NCBI GenBank assembly: GCA_965243105.1
Contig: CBDEUC010000002.1
Span: 124,001-188,000 of the forward strand
Length of the DNA stretch: 64,000 nt
From: WLWS01 sp965243105
GTDB lineage: Bacteria > Pseudomonadota > Gammaproteobacteria > Eutrophobiales > Eutrophobiaceae
Direction of reading: 5' to 3'
Positions 17,513-26,452 of this stretch are shown here, piece after piece (the stretch's first letter is position 1; every line of letters begins with the position of its first letter). The notes beneath the pieces are model-generated. The model was given only the letters and a program-made list of their open reading frames with translations, ran no database searches and had not been told where the DNA came from. The position numbers were made by a program, and so were the translations under genes.

Positions 17513-18385
17513 TCAGTGGATCTCTTCGACCTTTACGAAAATACTTCTTTCCTGCTGTCCCTGGCGGCGGCTACTGCCAAGAATTTCCCGGTCAGAAGTA
17601 TTAAATTGCTGCACTATGCCGCCGATTTGAAGCCATTGGCCCAATTTGCCGCTGATAGTGGTGTTGGCATTCTGGACATCAAAGATGGCTGCCTGGTTGG
17701 GCTGTACCCGGGAAAGCTGTGGTGAGACCTTGAGTGTGACAATGTCCCCATTTACCCGGGGTAATACGTAGAAGCCTGAGCTTACATCGTGATAATCAAT
17801 CGTGTCCTGGACCACGATATTGCCATTAACCACGTAAGCATTGCGATTGGCGATCGGGACCTGTTGACCCGACTGGACAAAAGCTGCCTCACCATCGAGT
17901 GTTTGCACCTGGTAAGTATTGTTGTCGTCAAGGTCCGAACGTGTACTTAAATTGCGATAACGGACATTGTTACCGTCATCGTCCTCGGCGGTAATCGTGA
18001 TTCCCCTGTCATTTCCCTGCCTTCTACCTGCGCTGACACCGACCTTTCCAGTACTGTACTCACCGGAAATATCCTGCCTGCTGCGGTTCACCTGCCCCTC
18101 TATATCCTGTCTTACGGTTATCAGGAGACGACGTGGAGCCCTGTCGATGCTGGCCAGGATTTGTCGAATCTCGGAGAGGTTTGCCGGGGTCGTCTTGACA
18201 ATAAGCTGGTCACGTACGCCCGAAACACTCCCTCCCTCATTCACCATTGGGCGCAGGATAGGGATAATTTCTTCGGCCGTGCGGTAATTCAGCTTAATCA
18301 TTTCCAGTTTCATACCTGCTGCCAGGCCATGAAGTGGTTGCAGCAGCATCGATGCCACGAACGTTAGCACGAGGTATTTTCTCAA
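17513..18385 (-). CDS. Short secretin-like (STN/secretin N-domain) exported protein
   Basis: About 290 residues. From the TTG at 18385 it begins with a signal peptide (KYLVLTFVASMLLQPLHGLAAG). It then has a secretin N-domain (KLNYRTAEEIIPILRPMV ... DQLIVKTTPANLSEIRQIL, about residues 28-92). The second half resembles the start of a secretin core (NTYQVQTLDGEAAFVQSGQQ and later VTLKVSPQL). It is far too short for a full type II or IV pilus secretin gate. The frame extends upstream to a GTG at 18430, but the TTG overlaps the previous gene's stop as TTGA and is preceded by GAGGAAA, so I prefer it. Function unknown. Confidence 0.75.
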   Translation of the reverse strand: MRKYLVLTFVASMLLQPLHGLAAGMKLEMIKLNYRTAEEIIPILRPMVNEGGSVSGVRDQLIVKTTPANLSEIRQILASIDRAPRRLLITVRQDIEGQVNRSRQDISGEYSTGKVGVSAGRRQGNDRGITITAEDDDGNNVRYRNLSTRSDLDDNNTYQVQTLDGEAAFVQSGQQVPIANRNAYVVNGNIVVQDTIDYHDVSSGFYVLPRVNGDIVTLKVSPQLSRVQPNQAAIFDVQNANTTISGKLGQWLQIGGIVQQFNTSDREILGSSRRQGQQERSIFVKVEEIH

Positions 18386-18894
18386 AGCGACAGTTTCCTC
18401 AGGTTTGAGTCGGGGGCTGAACGCGCCCACATTTCTTCAAAGACATCCATGAAAGTCTTGGACTTTCTCTTATCATTAAAGTTTAGGTTACCGTCATACC
18501 TCGTAGCACTATTGCGATAAATGAAGCCCGTAGCATCAGCAACAAACAGGGATTCGTTAAACTGCTGGTATTCCCGGCCCGGGGTTCGAAATTCGATAAA
18601 ACTGGGAAGGTTTCCGGCAAGTTCAAGTAACAGGTGACCGCGACGCGCAATGAGCTGGGATTCAAATACGATTATCCTGACCCGCGCGCGACGATTTGCA
18701 AGCAGCATATTTTTTAGAATCTCGTGGTACTCGGGAACGCTATAGACAGCCGGATCCAGTTCCCTGCTGATAATATCAATGCTGCGACTCGCCTGCTGTG
18801 TCATCAAGCACGCGGCTGAGCGCTGTTCGCCAGCCGTGTCGATGTCGATTTCGTCATCATCGATACCCAACCTGTGTTCTTCAAAAGCGTGCAT
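18382..18894 (-). CDS. Uncharacterised protein, DUF7931-like
   Basis: A 170-residue soluble protein without signal peptide. The central part (YSVPEYHEILKNMLL ... ARVRIIVFESQ ... RRGHLLLELAGNLPSFIEFR) and a following SLFVADATGFIYR segment resemble a family found in many gammaproteobacteria with a phospholipase-D-like fold but no HKD motif. I base the DUF7931 suggestion on remembered sequence pattern, not a search. It is translationally coupled to the secretin-like gene (TTGA overlap), so the two likely act together. Confidence 0.6.
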   Translation of the reverse strand: MHAFEEHRLGIDDDEIDIDTAGEQRSAACLMTQQASRSIDIISRELDPAVYSVPEYHEILKNMLLANRRARVRIIVFESQLIARRGHLLLELAGNLPSFIEFRTPGREYQQFNESLFVADATGFIYRNSATRYDGNLNFNDKRKSKTFMDVFEEMWARSAPDSNLRKLSL

Positions 18895-18990
18895 GCCAAG
18901 CGTAATTAGCGGATATATTTAACTTCACAGAATGATAGTCGAGTAAATGGGGGCGGACAACGTGTAATACTTGGAAAAACCTCACATTTT

Positions 18991-20157
18991 TTAATTACTG
19001 GAGGCTTTTAAATGGCCGGAGTTATAGAGTTTGAGCAGTAAATCTACCAGTTCCCCCGGACATGACGGCAGGTTTGCCAGGGGATTGGGAAATTCGATCT
19101 TTGAACTGAATGCTTGCACGAATGATTGTAATTCTATTGGCAATTCCAGGCGTTCCCCGTTTACAAAAAGCAACAGCTCGTCTTCGAGACGGTAAAAAAC
19201 ACTTTTGATCGCGTGCTTTTTGAGAAAACTGTCATTTTCGAACCTGGCAATAAACCCATCCCTGTCCAGCAAGGTGGCAGGCTGGACAGCGTAATAACTT
19301 TCAGGGAGTTCAGTAGAAGATTTACCGAGCCAGTCAATTAAAAGTGTGCTGTTGGAAAATGCACTGTTCAGAATTTTGTGAATACTCTGCAGGTCACCAC
19401 TTTCAATTTCTCCCGGGTGTTTTTGCGGTGTTCTTTCGGGATCTGAATACCGAATCTCGGTGCCGCTTTCAATGAGTGAATCAACCAGCCCCGCCAGGAT
19501 TTCATTTCTACCGGGTGCACGAAACCCTACAGAGAATGTGATTGATTTTTCATGTGCTATACCATGGTGCGCTATCCCGGGCGGAAGATATAGCATGTCA
19601 CCAGGTTCAAGCTCCCAGCTTTCGTTCGAAACAAAATTGTCAATGATCTTTAAATCGAGACCTTCAATGAAGTTGCTCTCATCATAATCCCGATGGTTAA
19701 TGTTCCAGGTGCGGGTACCATCTGCCTGGAACAGGAATACATCATAATTGTCCAGGTGAGGGCCGACACTTCCCTGGTTCGTGGCATAACTCACCATGAG
19801 GTCGTCGACCCGCCAATTGGGTAGAAAACTAAAAAGGGACAGGAAATCGGCGGCCTCGGTAATATGAAGTTCCAGGTTTTGCACAAGCAGGCTCCAGTGA
19901 TTGTCCGGAAGTGCTTCAAGGTCATCCCGCTCAAAAGGTCCATGCAAGACCTGCCATGGATAATCTCCGTCTTTTTCAAGAACCAGCCTGGAGTCGGCCG
20001 TGTCGCGCGTGGCAATATTGTAAATAGCTTCCACCGTCGCGAAATTTTGAAACCCCGGGATGACATTACGAAAAAGCGCCGGGCGCTTTTGCCAGTACTC
20101 ACGCAGAAACTCCTGCGTATCAAGAAGCGGTGATAAACAGGATGTGGATGTACTCAC
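18991..20157 (-). CDS. roxA: Ribosomal protein L16 arginine 3-hydroxylase (JmjC cupin)
   Basis: 2-Oxoglutarate/Fe(II) oxygenase of the RoxA/YcfD family, which hydroxylates an arginine of ribosomal protein L16. 388 residues. Fe ligands are visible in VGPHLDNYDVFLFQ (His-x-Asp) and in PPGIAHHGIAHEKS (second His), with the JmjC-type segment TWNINHRD between. The C-terminal half is the dimerisation/winged-helix region. The start is GTG at 20157. It follows purB by 19 bases, the common purB-roxA pairing, which supports the call. Confidence 0.93.
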   Translation of the reverse strand: MSTSTSCLSPLLDTQEFLREYWQKRPALFRNVIPGFQNFATVEAIYNIATRDTADSRLVLEKDGDYPWQVLHGPFERDDLEALPDNHWSLLVQNLELHITEAADFLSLFSFLPNWRVDDLMVSYATNQGSVGPHLDNYDVFLFQADGTRTWNINHRDYDESNFIEGLDLKIIDNFVSNESWELEPGDMLYLPPGIAHHGIAHEKSITFSVGFRAPGRNEILAGLVDSLIESGTEIRYSDPERTPQKHPGEIESGDLQSIHKILNSAFSNSTLLIDWLGKSSTELPESYYAVQPATLLDRDGFIARFENDSFLKKHAIKSVFYRLEDELLLFVNGERLELPIELQSFVQAFSSKIEFPNPLANLPSCPGELVDLLLKLYNSGHLKASSN

Positions 20158-20176
20158 AATGAGTAAATGGAGATAA

Positions 20177-21568
20177 CTACAGGACTCCCTTTAGCCTGGC
20201 GAGGATTTCAAGTGCCTGTGCGCCTGCATTTCCAACATAGCTTGACGGGCTCAGTGCCAGCAGTTGCTCCCGGGATTTTTCGTCAATATCGAGTCTACTA
20301 ATGAACTCCTGAATATCAGCCTGATTGATAGACTCACCGCGGGTCAACGCCTTTAATTTTTCGTAAGATTCTTCAACGCCATGCTTGCGCATGACAGTTT
20401 GCAGCGGTTCCGCGATTACTTCCCAGGCATCATCAAGATCCGCTGAGATCGATTGCGTGTGCACCTGCAATTTACCCAGTCCCTTGATACACGATAGTAG
20501 CGCAATTTGTGTATGAGCAACGCCTACCCCAATGTTTCTCAAGGCTGTAGAGTCGCTCAGGTCCCGTTGCCATCTCGACACTGCGAGCTTGTCGCCGAGG
20601 TGATGAAACAGGCTGTTTGCGATTCCAATGTTACCTTCGGCATTCTCAAAATCGATCGGATTCACCTTGTGCGGCATGGTTGAAGAGCCTACTTCCCCCT
20701 CGACAAGCTTCTGTTGAAAATAACCAATTGATATGTAGGCCCATATGTCGCGACACAGATCCAGCAGGATATTGTTCACCCGGGTCAGGCAGGCAAAATA
20801 TTCTGCAATGTAATCGTGTGACTCAATTTGCGTCGTGTGAGGATTCCAGTCCAGGCCGAGCGATTCAACGAAATCCCTCGAGATAGTCATCCAGTCAAGT
20901 TCGGGGTAGGCAGCAAGGTGAGCGTTAAAATTCCCAACGGCACCATTAAATTTGCCGAGAATCGGCTGGTCGATAATTTGATCCAGTTGACGATGAATTC
21001 GATGGATAAAGACGGCGATTTCCTTGCCAAGCGTTGTCGGAGAGGCAGTCTGGCCGTGTGTCCTTGATAACATGGCGGTGCTTGCATGGGTTTCTGCGAT
21101 TTCTGCCAGGCTTTGTAGCAGGGAACGTAAAACAGGCAACAGGTGCGAATCCCGGCACTCCTTTAGCATGAGTGCGTGGCAAAGATTGTTAATATCTTCC
21201 GAGGTGCAGGAAAAATGCAGGAACTCTGAAACTTCAGAGAGCTCGGCATTGGATTCGGTGGCCTGCCTGAGGAAATACTCCACCGCTTTTACATCGTGGT
21301 TCGTGGTGGATTCTATTTCCTTAACCTTCTCTGCATCCTCAATGGAAAAATCACTCAGTAATCTCTCCAGAACGTCATTCGCTTCCTCACTAAACTGTGG
21401 CACCTCTGAAATACCTGGATGGAGAGACATCGCCTGCAACCAGCGAACTTCCACCTGCAGTCGCCTCTTTACCAGGCCATATTCACTGAAAACTTCACGC
21501 AGGGCCTCAGTTTTACCGCCGTATCGTCCGTCAATGGGGGAAATGGCTGTCAGGGATGTTAGTTTCAT
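20177..21568 (-). CDS. purB: Adenylosuccinate lyase
   Basis: Acts twice in purine synthesis, releasing fumarate from SAICAR and from adenylosuccinate. The 463-residue protein shows the fumarase/aspartase superfamily signature GSSTMPHKVNPIDFEN, the active-site segment SRTHGQTASPTTLGKE and HFSCTSEDINN. Length is typical of the gammaproteobacterial enzyme. Same strand and close to roxA. Confidence 0.97.
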   Translation of the reverse strand: MKLTSLTAISPIDGRYGGKTEALREVFSEYGLVKRRLQVEVRWLQAMSLHPGISEVPQFSEEANDVLERLLSDFSIEDAEKVKEIESTTNHDVKAVEYFLRQATESNAELSEVSEFLHFSCTSEDINNLCHALMLKECRDSHLLPVLRSLLQSLAEIAETHASTAMLSRTHGQTASPTTLGKEIAVFIHRIHRQLDQIIDQPILGKFNGAVGNFNAHLAAYPELDWMTISRDFVESLGLDWNPHTTQIESHDYIAEYFACLTRVNNILLDLCRDIWAYISIGYFQQKLVEGEVGSSTMPHKVNPIDFENAEGNIGIANSLFHHLGDKLAVSRWQRDLSDSTALRNIGVGVAHTQIALLSCIKGLGKLQVHTQSISADLDDAWEVIAEPLQTVMRKHGVEESYEKLKALTRGESINQADIQEFISRLDIDEKSREQLLALSPSSYVGNAGAQALEILARLKGVL

Positions 21569-21595
21569 TTACGCAAAGGACAATTTGTTAGTGAC

Positions 21596-22639
21596 TCAGG
21601 GACAGGGATTAGGATGCAGTGCATGAATATTCTCTATCTCGCGAAGCAGGGATTTCTCCAGTTTTATATCGATGCTTGCAATATTATTTTCAAGTTGTAG
21701 CTGGTTCGTGGCGCCAATGATCGCGCTGGTCAGGAAAGGCCGGGAAATTACATAAGCCAGGGCCATCTGCGCCGGGTCCAGCCCGCTGTCTCGCGCCAGT
21801 TTAACATATTTCGCCGTTGCCTTTGTGCCGAGGTCGTTACTGTATCTCAGGTATCTTGAACCAAAAAGCTTGAGCCTTGAGTTTACCGGCATTTGCCCGC
21901 CCAGGTACTTCCCCGTCAGGACACCAAACCCGAGGGGGGAGTATGCCAACAACCCAATGTGCTCGCGGTGCGAGAATTCGGCGAGCCCAATCTCAAAACT
22001 CCTGTTCAGCAAGTTGTATGGATTCTGAATACTGGCTATTCGTGGTCCTGTGCCGGCCTCGGCGCTTTTCAGGTACTCAGCGACACCCCATGCTGTTTCA
22101 TTGCTGACTCCGATGTGCCTGATTTTACCTTTTTGCACGAGGTCACCCAGAACTTCCATTGTCTCGGCGATACTGACACCGTCCTTGTCGGGTGCATGGT
22201 AGTAGTCAAGCTGCCCAAAATAGTTGCTGTCCCTGTCTGGCCAATGCACCTGGTAAAGATCGATGTAGTCGCACTGTAATCGTCGTAAACTGTCATCGAC
22301 CGCTTGCTCGATATTGTCCCTGTCCAGCCTGCATCTTCCATCACGAAGGTAAGATATCCATTCAGCGTGAGCGCAGACCTTGGTTGCCACTACCAGCTTG
22401 TCCCTGTTTCCACGTGCGGATAACCAGTTACCAATATACTCTTCCGTTAAACCCTGGGTTTCGCCCCTGGGAGGCACGGGGTACAGTTCCGCCGCATCGA
22501 TAAAATTGATTCCTGCGTGGGTGGCCGTATCAAGCTGCAAGTGGGCTTCCTTTTGCGAATTTTGTTCGCCAAAAGTCATCGTGCCCAGGCAGATGGCACT
22601 TACCTGGATGCCTGTATTTCCGAGTTGCCGGTATTCCAC
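21596..22639 (-). CDS. tas: NADP(H)-dependent aldo-keto reductase, Tas type
   Basis: TIM-barrel oxidoreductase of 347 residues. It matches the Tas subfamily closely: LGTMTFGEQNSQKEAH, then the catalytic region FIDAAELYPVPPRGETQGLT (Asp, Tyr), DLYQVHWPDRDSN and NPYNLLNRSFEIGLAE. The physiological substrate of this group is not known. The start is GTG at 22639; no good ribosome-binding site is seen. It ends 27 bases before purB on the same strand, so co-transcription is possible, and is divergent from pyrC. Confidence 0.92.
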   Translation of the reverse strand: MEYRQLGNTGIQVSAICLGTMTFGEQNSQKEAHLQLDTATHAGINFIDAAELYPVPPRGETQGLTEEYIGNWLSARGNRDKLVVATKVCAHAEWISYLRDGRCRLDRDNIEQAVDDSLRRLQCDYIDLYQVHWPDRDSNYFGQLDYYHAPDKDGVSIAETMEVLGDLVQKGKIRHIGVSNETAWGVAEYLKSAEAGTGPRIASIQNPYNLLNRSFEIGLAEFSHREHIGLLAYSPLGFGVLTGKYLGGQMPVNSRLKLFGSRYLRYSNDLGTKATAKYVKLARDSGLDPAQMALAYVISRPFLTSAIIGATNQLQLENNIASIDIKLEKSLLREIENIHALHPNPCP

Positions 22640-22660
22640 TGGAGGTCAATAAACCATCAA

Positions 22661-22688
22661 TTGATTGAGCGTGATGAGCTTATACTTT
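22661..22688 (+). promoter_or_regulatory. Candidate sigma-70 promoter for pyrC
   Basis: TTGATT (22661-22666), a 16-base spacer and TACTTT (22683-22688), in the 127-base gap between tas and pyrC. An alternative -10, TATACT, begins at 22681. Assigned by eye. Confidence 0.4.
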
Positions 22689-22766
22689 AAGGCAATTGCT
22701 TACAAACCCGGGTGCATATGGTAAGTTCAAAGAACAGGTCTAATCCGAATCTTTTTCTTACTTATA

Positions 22767-23801
22767 ATGAATTCAATCAGCCTCACCCAACCTGACGATT
22801 TTCACCTGCACCTGCGAGATGGGGCAGCACTTGGCAGTGTTGTTGCAGACAGCGCACGTCAATTTGCCCGGGCAATCGTGATGCCAAATTTGAAACCACC
22901 CGTGACAACCGTGGAGCAGGCATTGGCTTACAGGGAACGAATTCTTGCTGCACTTCCTGCCGGGATGGACTTTCAACCGCTGATGACTCTTTACCTGACG
23001 GATAATACTACGCCGAAGGAGATAGATCGTGCAGTGACCTGTCCTCATGTATACGCGGTGAAATACTACCCGGCCGGCGCTACCACCAACTCCGACCAGG
23101 GTGTCACGTCAATGGACAAGGTTCTTGCTGTACTGGAGCACATGGCGGCTGTTTCATTACCCCTGTTGTTACATGGCGAAGTAACAGACAGCGAGGTGGA
23201 CGTGTTTGACAGGGAGAAGGTGTTTCTCGACAAGGTACTTGCTCCTCTCATCAAGCGGACGCCGAACCTGAAGATCGTACTTGAACACATCACTACTGCA
23301 GATGCGGTGCAATTTGTTAAGCAAAGTGATGACAAGGTCGCCGCGACAATCACACCACAACACCTTATCTATAATCGTAACGCGATTTTCAGGAATGGTA
23401 TTAATCCACATAATTATTGCCTTCCCGTGCTGAAACGCGAGTCAAACAGGCAGGCACTGAGGGAAGTTGTAGCGAGCGGGCACCCGCGTTTTTTCCTCGG
23501 TACCGACAGCGCGCCCCATGCAAAAAAGGACAAGGAAAGCGCCTGTGGTTGTGCCGGGATATATTCCGCCCTTAACGCCATGGAATTGTACGCGGAGATA
23601 TTTGAAGAACTGGGTTGCCTTGAACACCTTGAAGCTTTTTCCAGTCATAGCGGGGCTGATTTCTATGGGATCCCAAGGAATACAGGAAGTATCACTCTGG
23701 AGAAAAAGGAATGGACTATTCCAGGCTCCCTGCCATTTTCCGATTCCGAAATAGTGCCTTTTCGAGCCGGCGAGTCCTGTCGCTGGAAGATGGTTTCGTA
23801 A
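22767..23801 (+). CDS. pyrC: Dihydroorotase (class II)
   Basis: Third step of pyrimidine synthesis; closes carbamoyl aspartate to dihydroorotate. 344 residues. Zinc-binding HLHLRDG near residue 14, the lysine to be carbamylated in YAVKYYPAGATTNS, LLLHGEV, LEHITT and the late GTDSAPHAKKDKE motif are all present. This is the E. coli-type enzyme. Its TAA stop overlaps the ATG of the RNase T gene (TAATG). Confidence 0.97.
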   Translation: MNSISLTQPDDFHLHLRDGAALGSVVADSARQFARAIVMPNLKPPVTTVEQALAYRERILAALPAGMDFQPLMTLYLTDNTTPKEIDRAVTCPHVYAVKYYPAGATTNSDQGVTSMDKVLAVLEHMAAVSLPLLLHGEVTDSEVDVFDREKVFLDKVLAPLIKRTPNLKIVLEHITTADAVQFVKQSDDKVAATITPQHLIYNRNAIFRNGINPHNYCLPVLKRESNRQALREVVASGHPRFFLGTDSAPHAKKDKESACGCAGIYSALNAMELYAEIFEELGCLEHLEAFSSHSGADFYGIPRNTGSITLEKKEWTIPGSLPFSDSEIVPFRAGESCRWKMVS

Positions 23802-24421
23802 TGAAAGGCCTGGTTACCATGGAAAATCGCTTTCGCGGTTTTCTGCCGGTGGTGGTGGACGTGGAGACTGCTGGATTTAATGCGCAAACTGATGCACTAC
23901 TGGAAGTCGCGGCAGTATTTGTCTCAATAAATGAAGATGGACTGTGGGTGGAAGAAGAGGGTATCACTCGCCACGTTCAACCTTTTGACGGCGCGAACCT
24001 GGACCAGGCTGCGCTGGATTTTAATGGCATAGACCCTGAGCACCCCTTTCGAAAGGAAATTGCTGTAAGCGAGAAAGTTGCCCTGCAGGACATATTCAAA
24101 GTCGTCAGGGCAAAGTTGAAAATTCATAACTGCAAGAGGGCTATCCTGGTAGGTCATAACCCGGCCTTTGATATTGGCTTTTTAAATGCCGCGGTGGAAA
24201 GAACCGGCATCAAGCGCAATCCCTTCCACCCCTTCAGTACTTTTGACACCGTGACCCTGGGTGGCCTGGCTTACGGGCAAACGGTACTCGCGCGGGCGGC
24301 GGAGAAGGCAGGGATAAAGTGGGACAGCAGCGAAGCCCATTCCGCAAGATACGATGCAGAGCGTACGGCAGAATTATTCTGCAAGATTCTTAACATTTGG
24401 ACTGAAATGAATCGTGGTTGA
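23801..24421 (+). CDS. rnt: Ribonuclease T
   Basis: DnaQ-fold 3'-to-5' exoribonuclease that trims tRNA and other stable RNA 3' ends. With the ATG at 23801 the protein is 206 residues. It has the DEDDh set: VVDVETAGFNAQTDALLE (Asp, Glu), VGHNPAFDIGFL (Asp) and EAHSARYDAERTAELF (His, Asp). The frame is open upstream inside pyrC, but the ATG overlapping the pyrC stop is the natural start and fits the family length. Confidence 0.95.
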   Translation: MKGLVTMENRFRGFLPVVVDVETAGFNAQTDALLEVAAVFVSINEDGLWVEEEGITRHVQPFDGANLDQAALDFNGIDPEHPFRKEIAVSEKVALQDIFKVVRAKLKIHNCKRAILVGHNPAFDIGFLNAAVERTGIKRNPFHPFSTFDTVTLGGLAYGQTVLARAAEKAGIKWDSSEAHSARYDAERTAELFCKILNIWTEMNRG

Positions 24422-25192
24422 ATGTGCCTGATTGTTGTCGCCAATCACTGTCATGAAAATTATCCGCTGGTCATTGCCGCCAACCGTGACGAGAGCTACC
24501 TGCGGCCGACCAGGAGCCCGGACTTCTGGGACGATGCGCCAAATGTACTTGCCGGTAAAGATTTACTGAAGGGAGGGAGCTGGCTGGGGATTTCGAGGGA
24601 AGGACGATTCTCGGCCGTGACAAATTTTCGAGCAAATAAAGAGGAAGGCAGGTCCCCCCTGTCTCGTGGAAAGCTGGTGAAAGACTTTCTTGAAACTCCC
24701 GTTCCGGCAGCCGACTACCTCGGGCAGGTTCTTCGCGAGTCACCACGATATGATGCATTCAACCTGCTGTTGAGAGACCAGCATTCACTGTATTTCCTGA
24801 GCAGCCGTGAAGCACAATACCGTGTACTTGGGCAGGGTATTTATGGTGTCAGTAATGGTGAGCTGGATTGCCACTGGCCAAAGGTCGAGCTGGCAAAGCG
24901 GGAAATGGCATCCTATCTCGAAAAGGAGCAGATACCCGGTCATACCCCGTTACTTGAAATGCTCGCAGATCAATACATTGCAAGGGATGAGCTTTTACCT
25001 GACACCGGTGTGGGAATCGAACTGGAGCGCGTGCTGTCGCCAATATTCATCCAGTCTGAAAACTATGGCACCAGGGCATCGACGGTTATTACAGTAGATG
25101 TTAACGGGGTCGTGAAATTTACCGAGCAGGCTTACTTGCAAGGTGGTGCGAGGGGAGAGCGCAGCTATTATGAATTTTCCATTGAGCCATGA
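24422..25192 (+). CDS. NRDE (TANGO2-like) family protein
   Basis: 256 residues beginning MCLIVVANHCHENYPLVIAANRDESY, which contains the N-R-D-E signature that names the family. The ATG follows the rnt stop directly. Eukaryotic TANGO2 is linked to haem or lipid handling; the bacterial role is unclear. The cysteine at position 2 resembles an N-terminal nucleophile hydrolase arrangement, which is inference. It is part of the pyrC-rnt-NRDE-MBL run. Confidence 0.9.
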   Translation: MCLIVVANHCHENYPLVIAANRDESYLRPTRSPDFWDDAPNVLAGKDLLKGGSWLGISREGRFSAVTNFRANKEEGRSPLSRGKLVKDFLETPVPAADYLGQVLRESPRYDAFNLLLRDQHSLYFLSSREAQYRVLGQGIYGVSNGELDCHWPKVELAKREMASYLEKEQIPGHTPLLEMLADQYIARDELLPDTGVGIELERVLSPIFIQSENYGTRASTVITVDVNGVVKFTEQAYLQGGARGERSYYEFSIEP

Positions 25193-25203
25193 GGTGATAC
25201 AGC

Positions 25204-26175
25204 GTGTTTAACCTGAGAGGCCAGGTAACCGAGAAGATGTTTGAGCTGCCCCTTGGTATTACTGGCATTGACACGGGGTATATACGACCACGTCTCGCAG
25301 CGTGTTACCTGCTCGTGGAAAACGGCATGGCAGCAATAATCGAAACTGGCACTGCCAATTCGCTTGAAACAATCCTCGCTGTGCTGAAACTGAAAGAAAT
25401 CGATGAGTCTTCCGTTCGATACATAATTCCGACACACGTACACCTGGATCATGCCGGCGGGGCCGGACACTTGATGCAGCATTTCAAGGACGCGGAGCTC
25501 GTTATTCACCCGCGTGGTGCACGGCACATGGTTGATCCTTCTGTGTTGTGGAACGGCACTCTTGCAGTTTACGGCGAAAAAAGCATGTATGAGTTATACC
25601 GGGAACTGATTCCCGTGGAGAAGAGCAGGATCATCGAAGCACCGGATGGTTTCAGGCTCGATTTTAACGGCAGGGAATTGCTGTTTATTGATTCTCCCGG
25701 CCATGCCAGGCATCACTTCTGTATTTATGATGAAAAGTCTCGTGGGTTTTTCACAGGTGACACCTTTGGCATGGCCTACGCGGAACTTCAATGCCCGGAT
25801 TTGCCCTACATAATGCCAACTACGACGCCGGTGCAGTTTGACCCGGATGCCTGGTACCAGACACTGGATCGATTAATGGAATTCAATCCCGAGCGCATGT
25901 ACCTGACTCACTATGGCATGGTGGAGCAGGTGGAAAAACTGAAAGAAGAGTTACAGAGAAGAATCGAACTGTACGTGGAAATCGCCCTTGCCAACAGGGA
26001 TAAGGGTAGACGCACAGAGCTACTGACAGGAATCCTGCTTGAGCAGACATTACAGGAACTAAGACAACTAAGATGTGCCCTGCCTGCCGCTGCGTGCCGC
26101 GCAATATTGCAGTCAGATATCACGCTGAACGTGCAGGGACTTGAGGTCTGGCTGGACAGTCACACTGGCTCGTAG
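25204..26175 (+). CDS. Metallo-beta-lactamase fold hydrolase
   Basis: 323 residues. The MBL metal motif THVHLDHAGG (HxHxDH) is intact, and further ligand positions appear in DSPGHARHHFC and FFTGDTFG. The N-terminal strand GITGIDTGYIRP and the C-terminal helical extension (about residues 235-323) resemble uncharacterised proteobacterial MBL proteins. The substrate is unknown. The start is GTG at 25204 with GAGGTG about ten bases before. Last gene of the pyrC run. Confidence 0.88.
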   Translation: MFNLRGQVTEKMFELPLGITGIDTGYIRPRLAACYLLVENGMAAIIETGTANSLETILAVLKLKEIDESSVRYIIPTHVHLDHAGGAGHLMQHFKDAELVIHPRGARHMVDPSVLWNGTLAVYGEKSMYELYRELIPVEKSRIIEAPDGFRLDFNGRELLFIDSPGHARHHFCIYDEKSRGFFTGDTFGMAYAELQCPDLPYIMPTTTPVQFDPDAWYQTLDRLMEFNPERMYLTHYGMVEQVEKLKEELQRRIELYVEIALANRDKGRRTELLTGILLEQTLQELRQLRCALPAAACRAILQSDITLNVQGLEVWLDSHTGS

Positions 26176-26220
26176 CCCTTGCTCCTGGACGGTTAAAACT
26201 CCCATCTAAAGCGCCGATTT

Positions 26221-26263
26221 GAGACCGGGTCCCGGGAAAAAACGCTGGCATTTTCGGGGTCTC
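26221..26263. repeat. Inverted repeat between the MBL gene and gyrA
   Basis: GAGACC (26221-26226) pairs with GGTCTC (26258-26263); inside, CCCGGGAAAA and TTTTCGGGG can also pair imperfectly. It could be a terminator-like structure for the upstream run or part of the gyrA leader. The same GAGACC/GGTCTC arms occur in the fhs leader. The rest of the 26176-26452 gap is AT-rich, with a possible but unremarkable gyrA promoter. Confidence 0.4.
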
Positions 26264-26452
26264 CTTCGGGCTAATAAAATCGACCATTTGTCAACTCATT
26301 TTGTCAAGCAAAATTCGATAAAAATCCGCTATTTAAAAGCGATTTAAGCGTGTCATGCGGCGCACAATTGTGATACCATTTGCAGCTTAATTTTTGCACT
26401 AATTTTGATAAAAAAAGCGCCTTGATTCCCTCTGGAAGTTCCCGAGAGTTGT

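Noticed and set aside
17402..17725. 107-codon plus-strand ORF between purL and the secretin-like gene
   Set aside because: Mostly antisense to the secretin-like coding sequence, no recognisable domain; considered a shadow although its first third lies in the intergenic gap.
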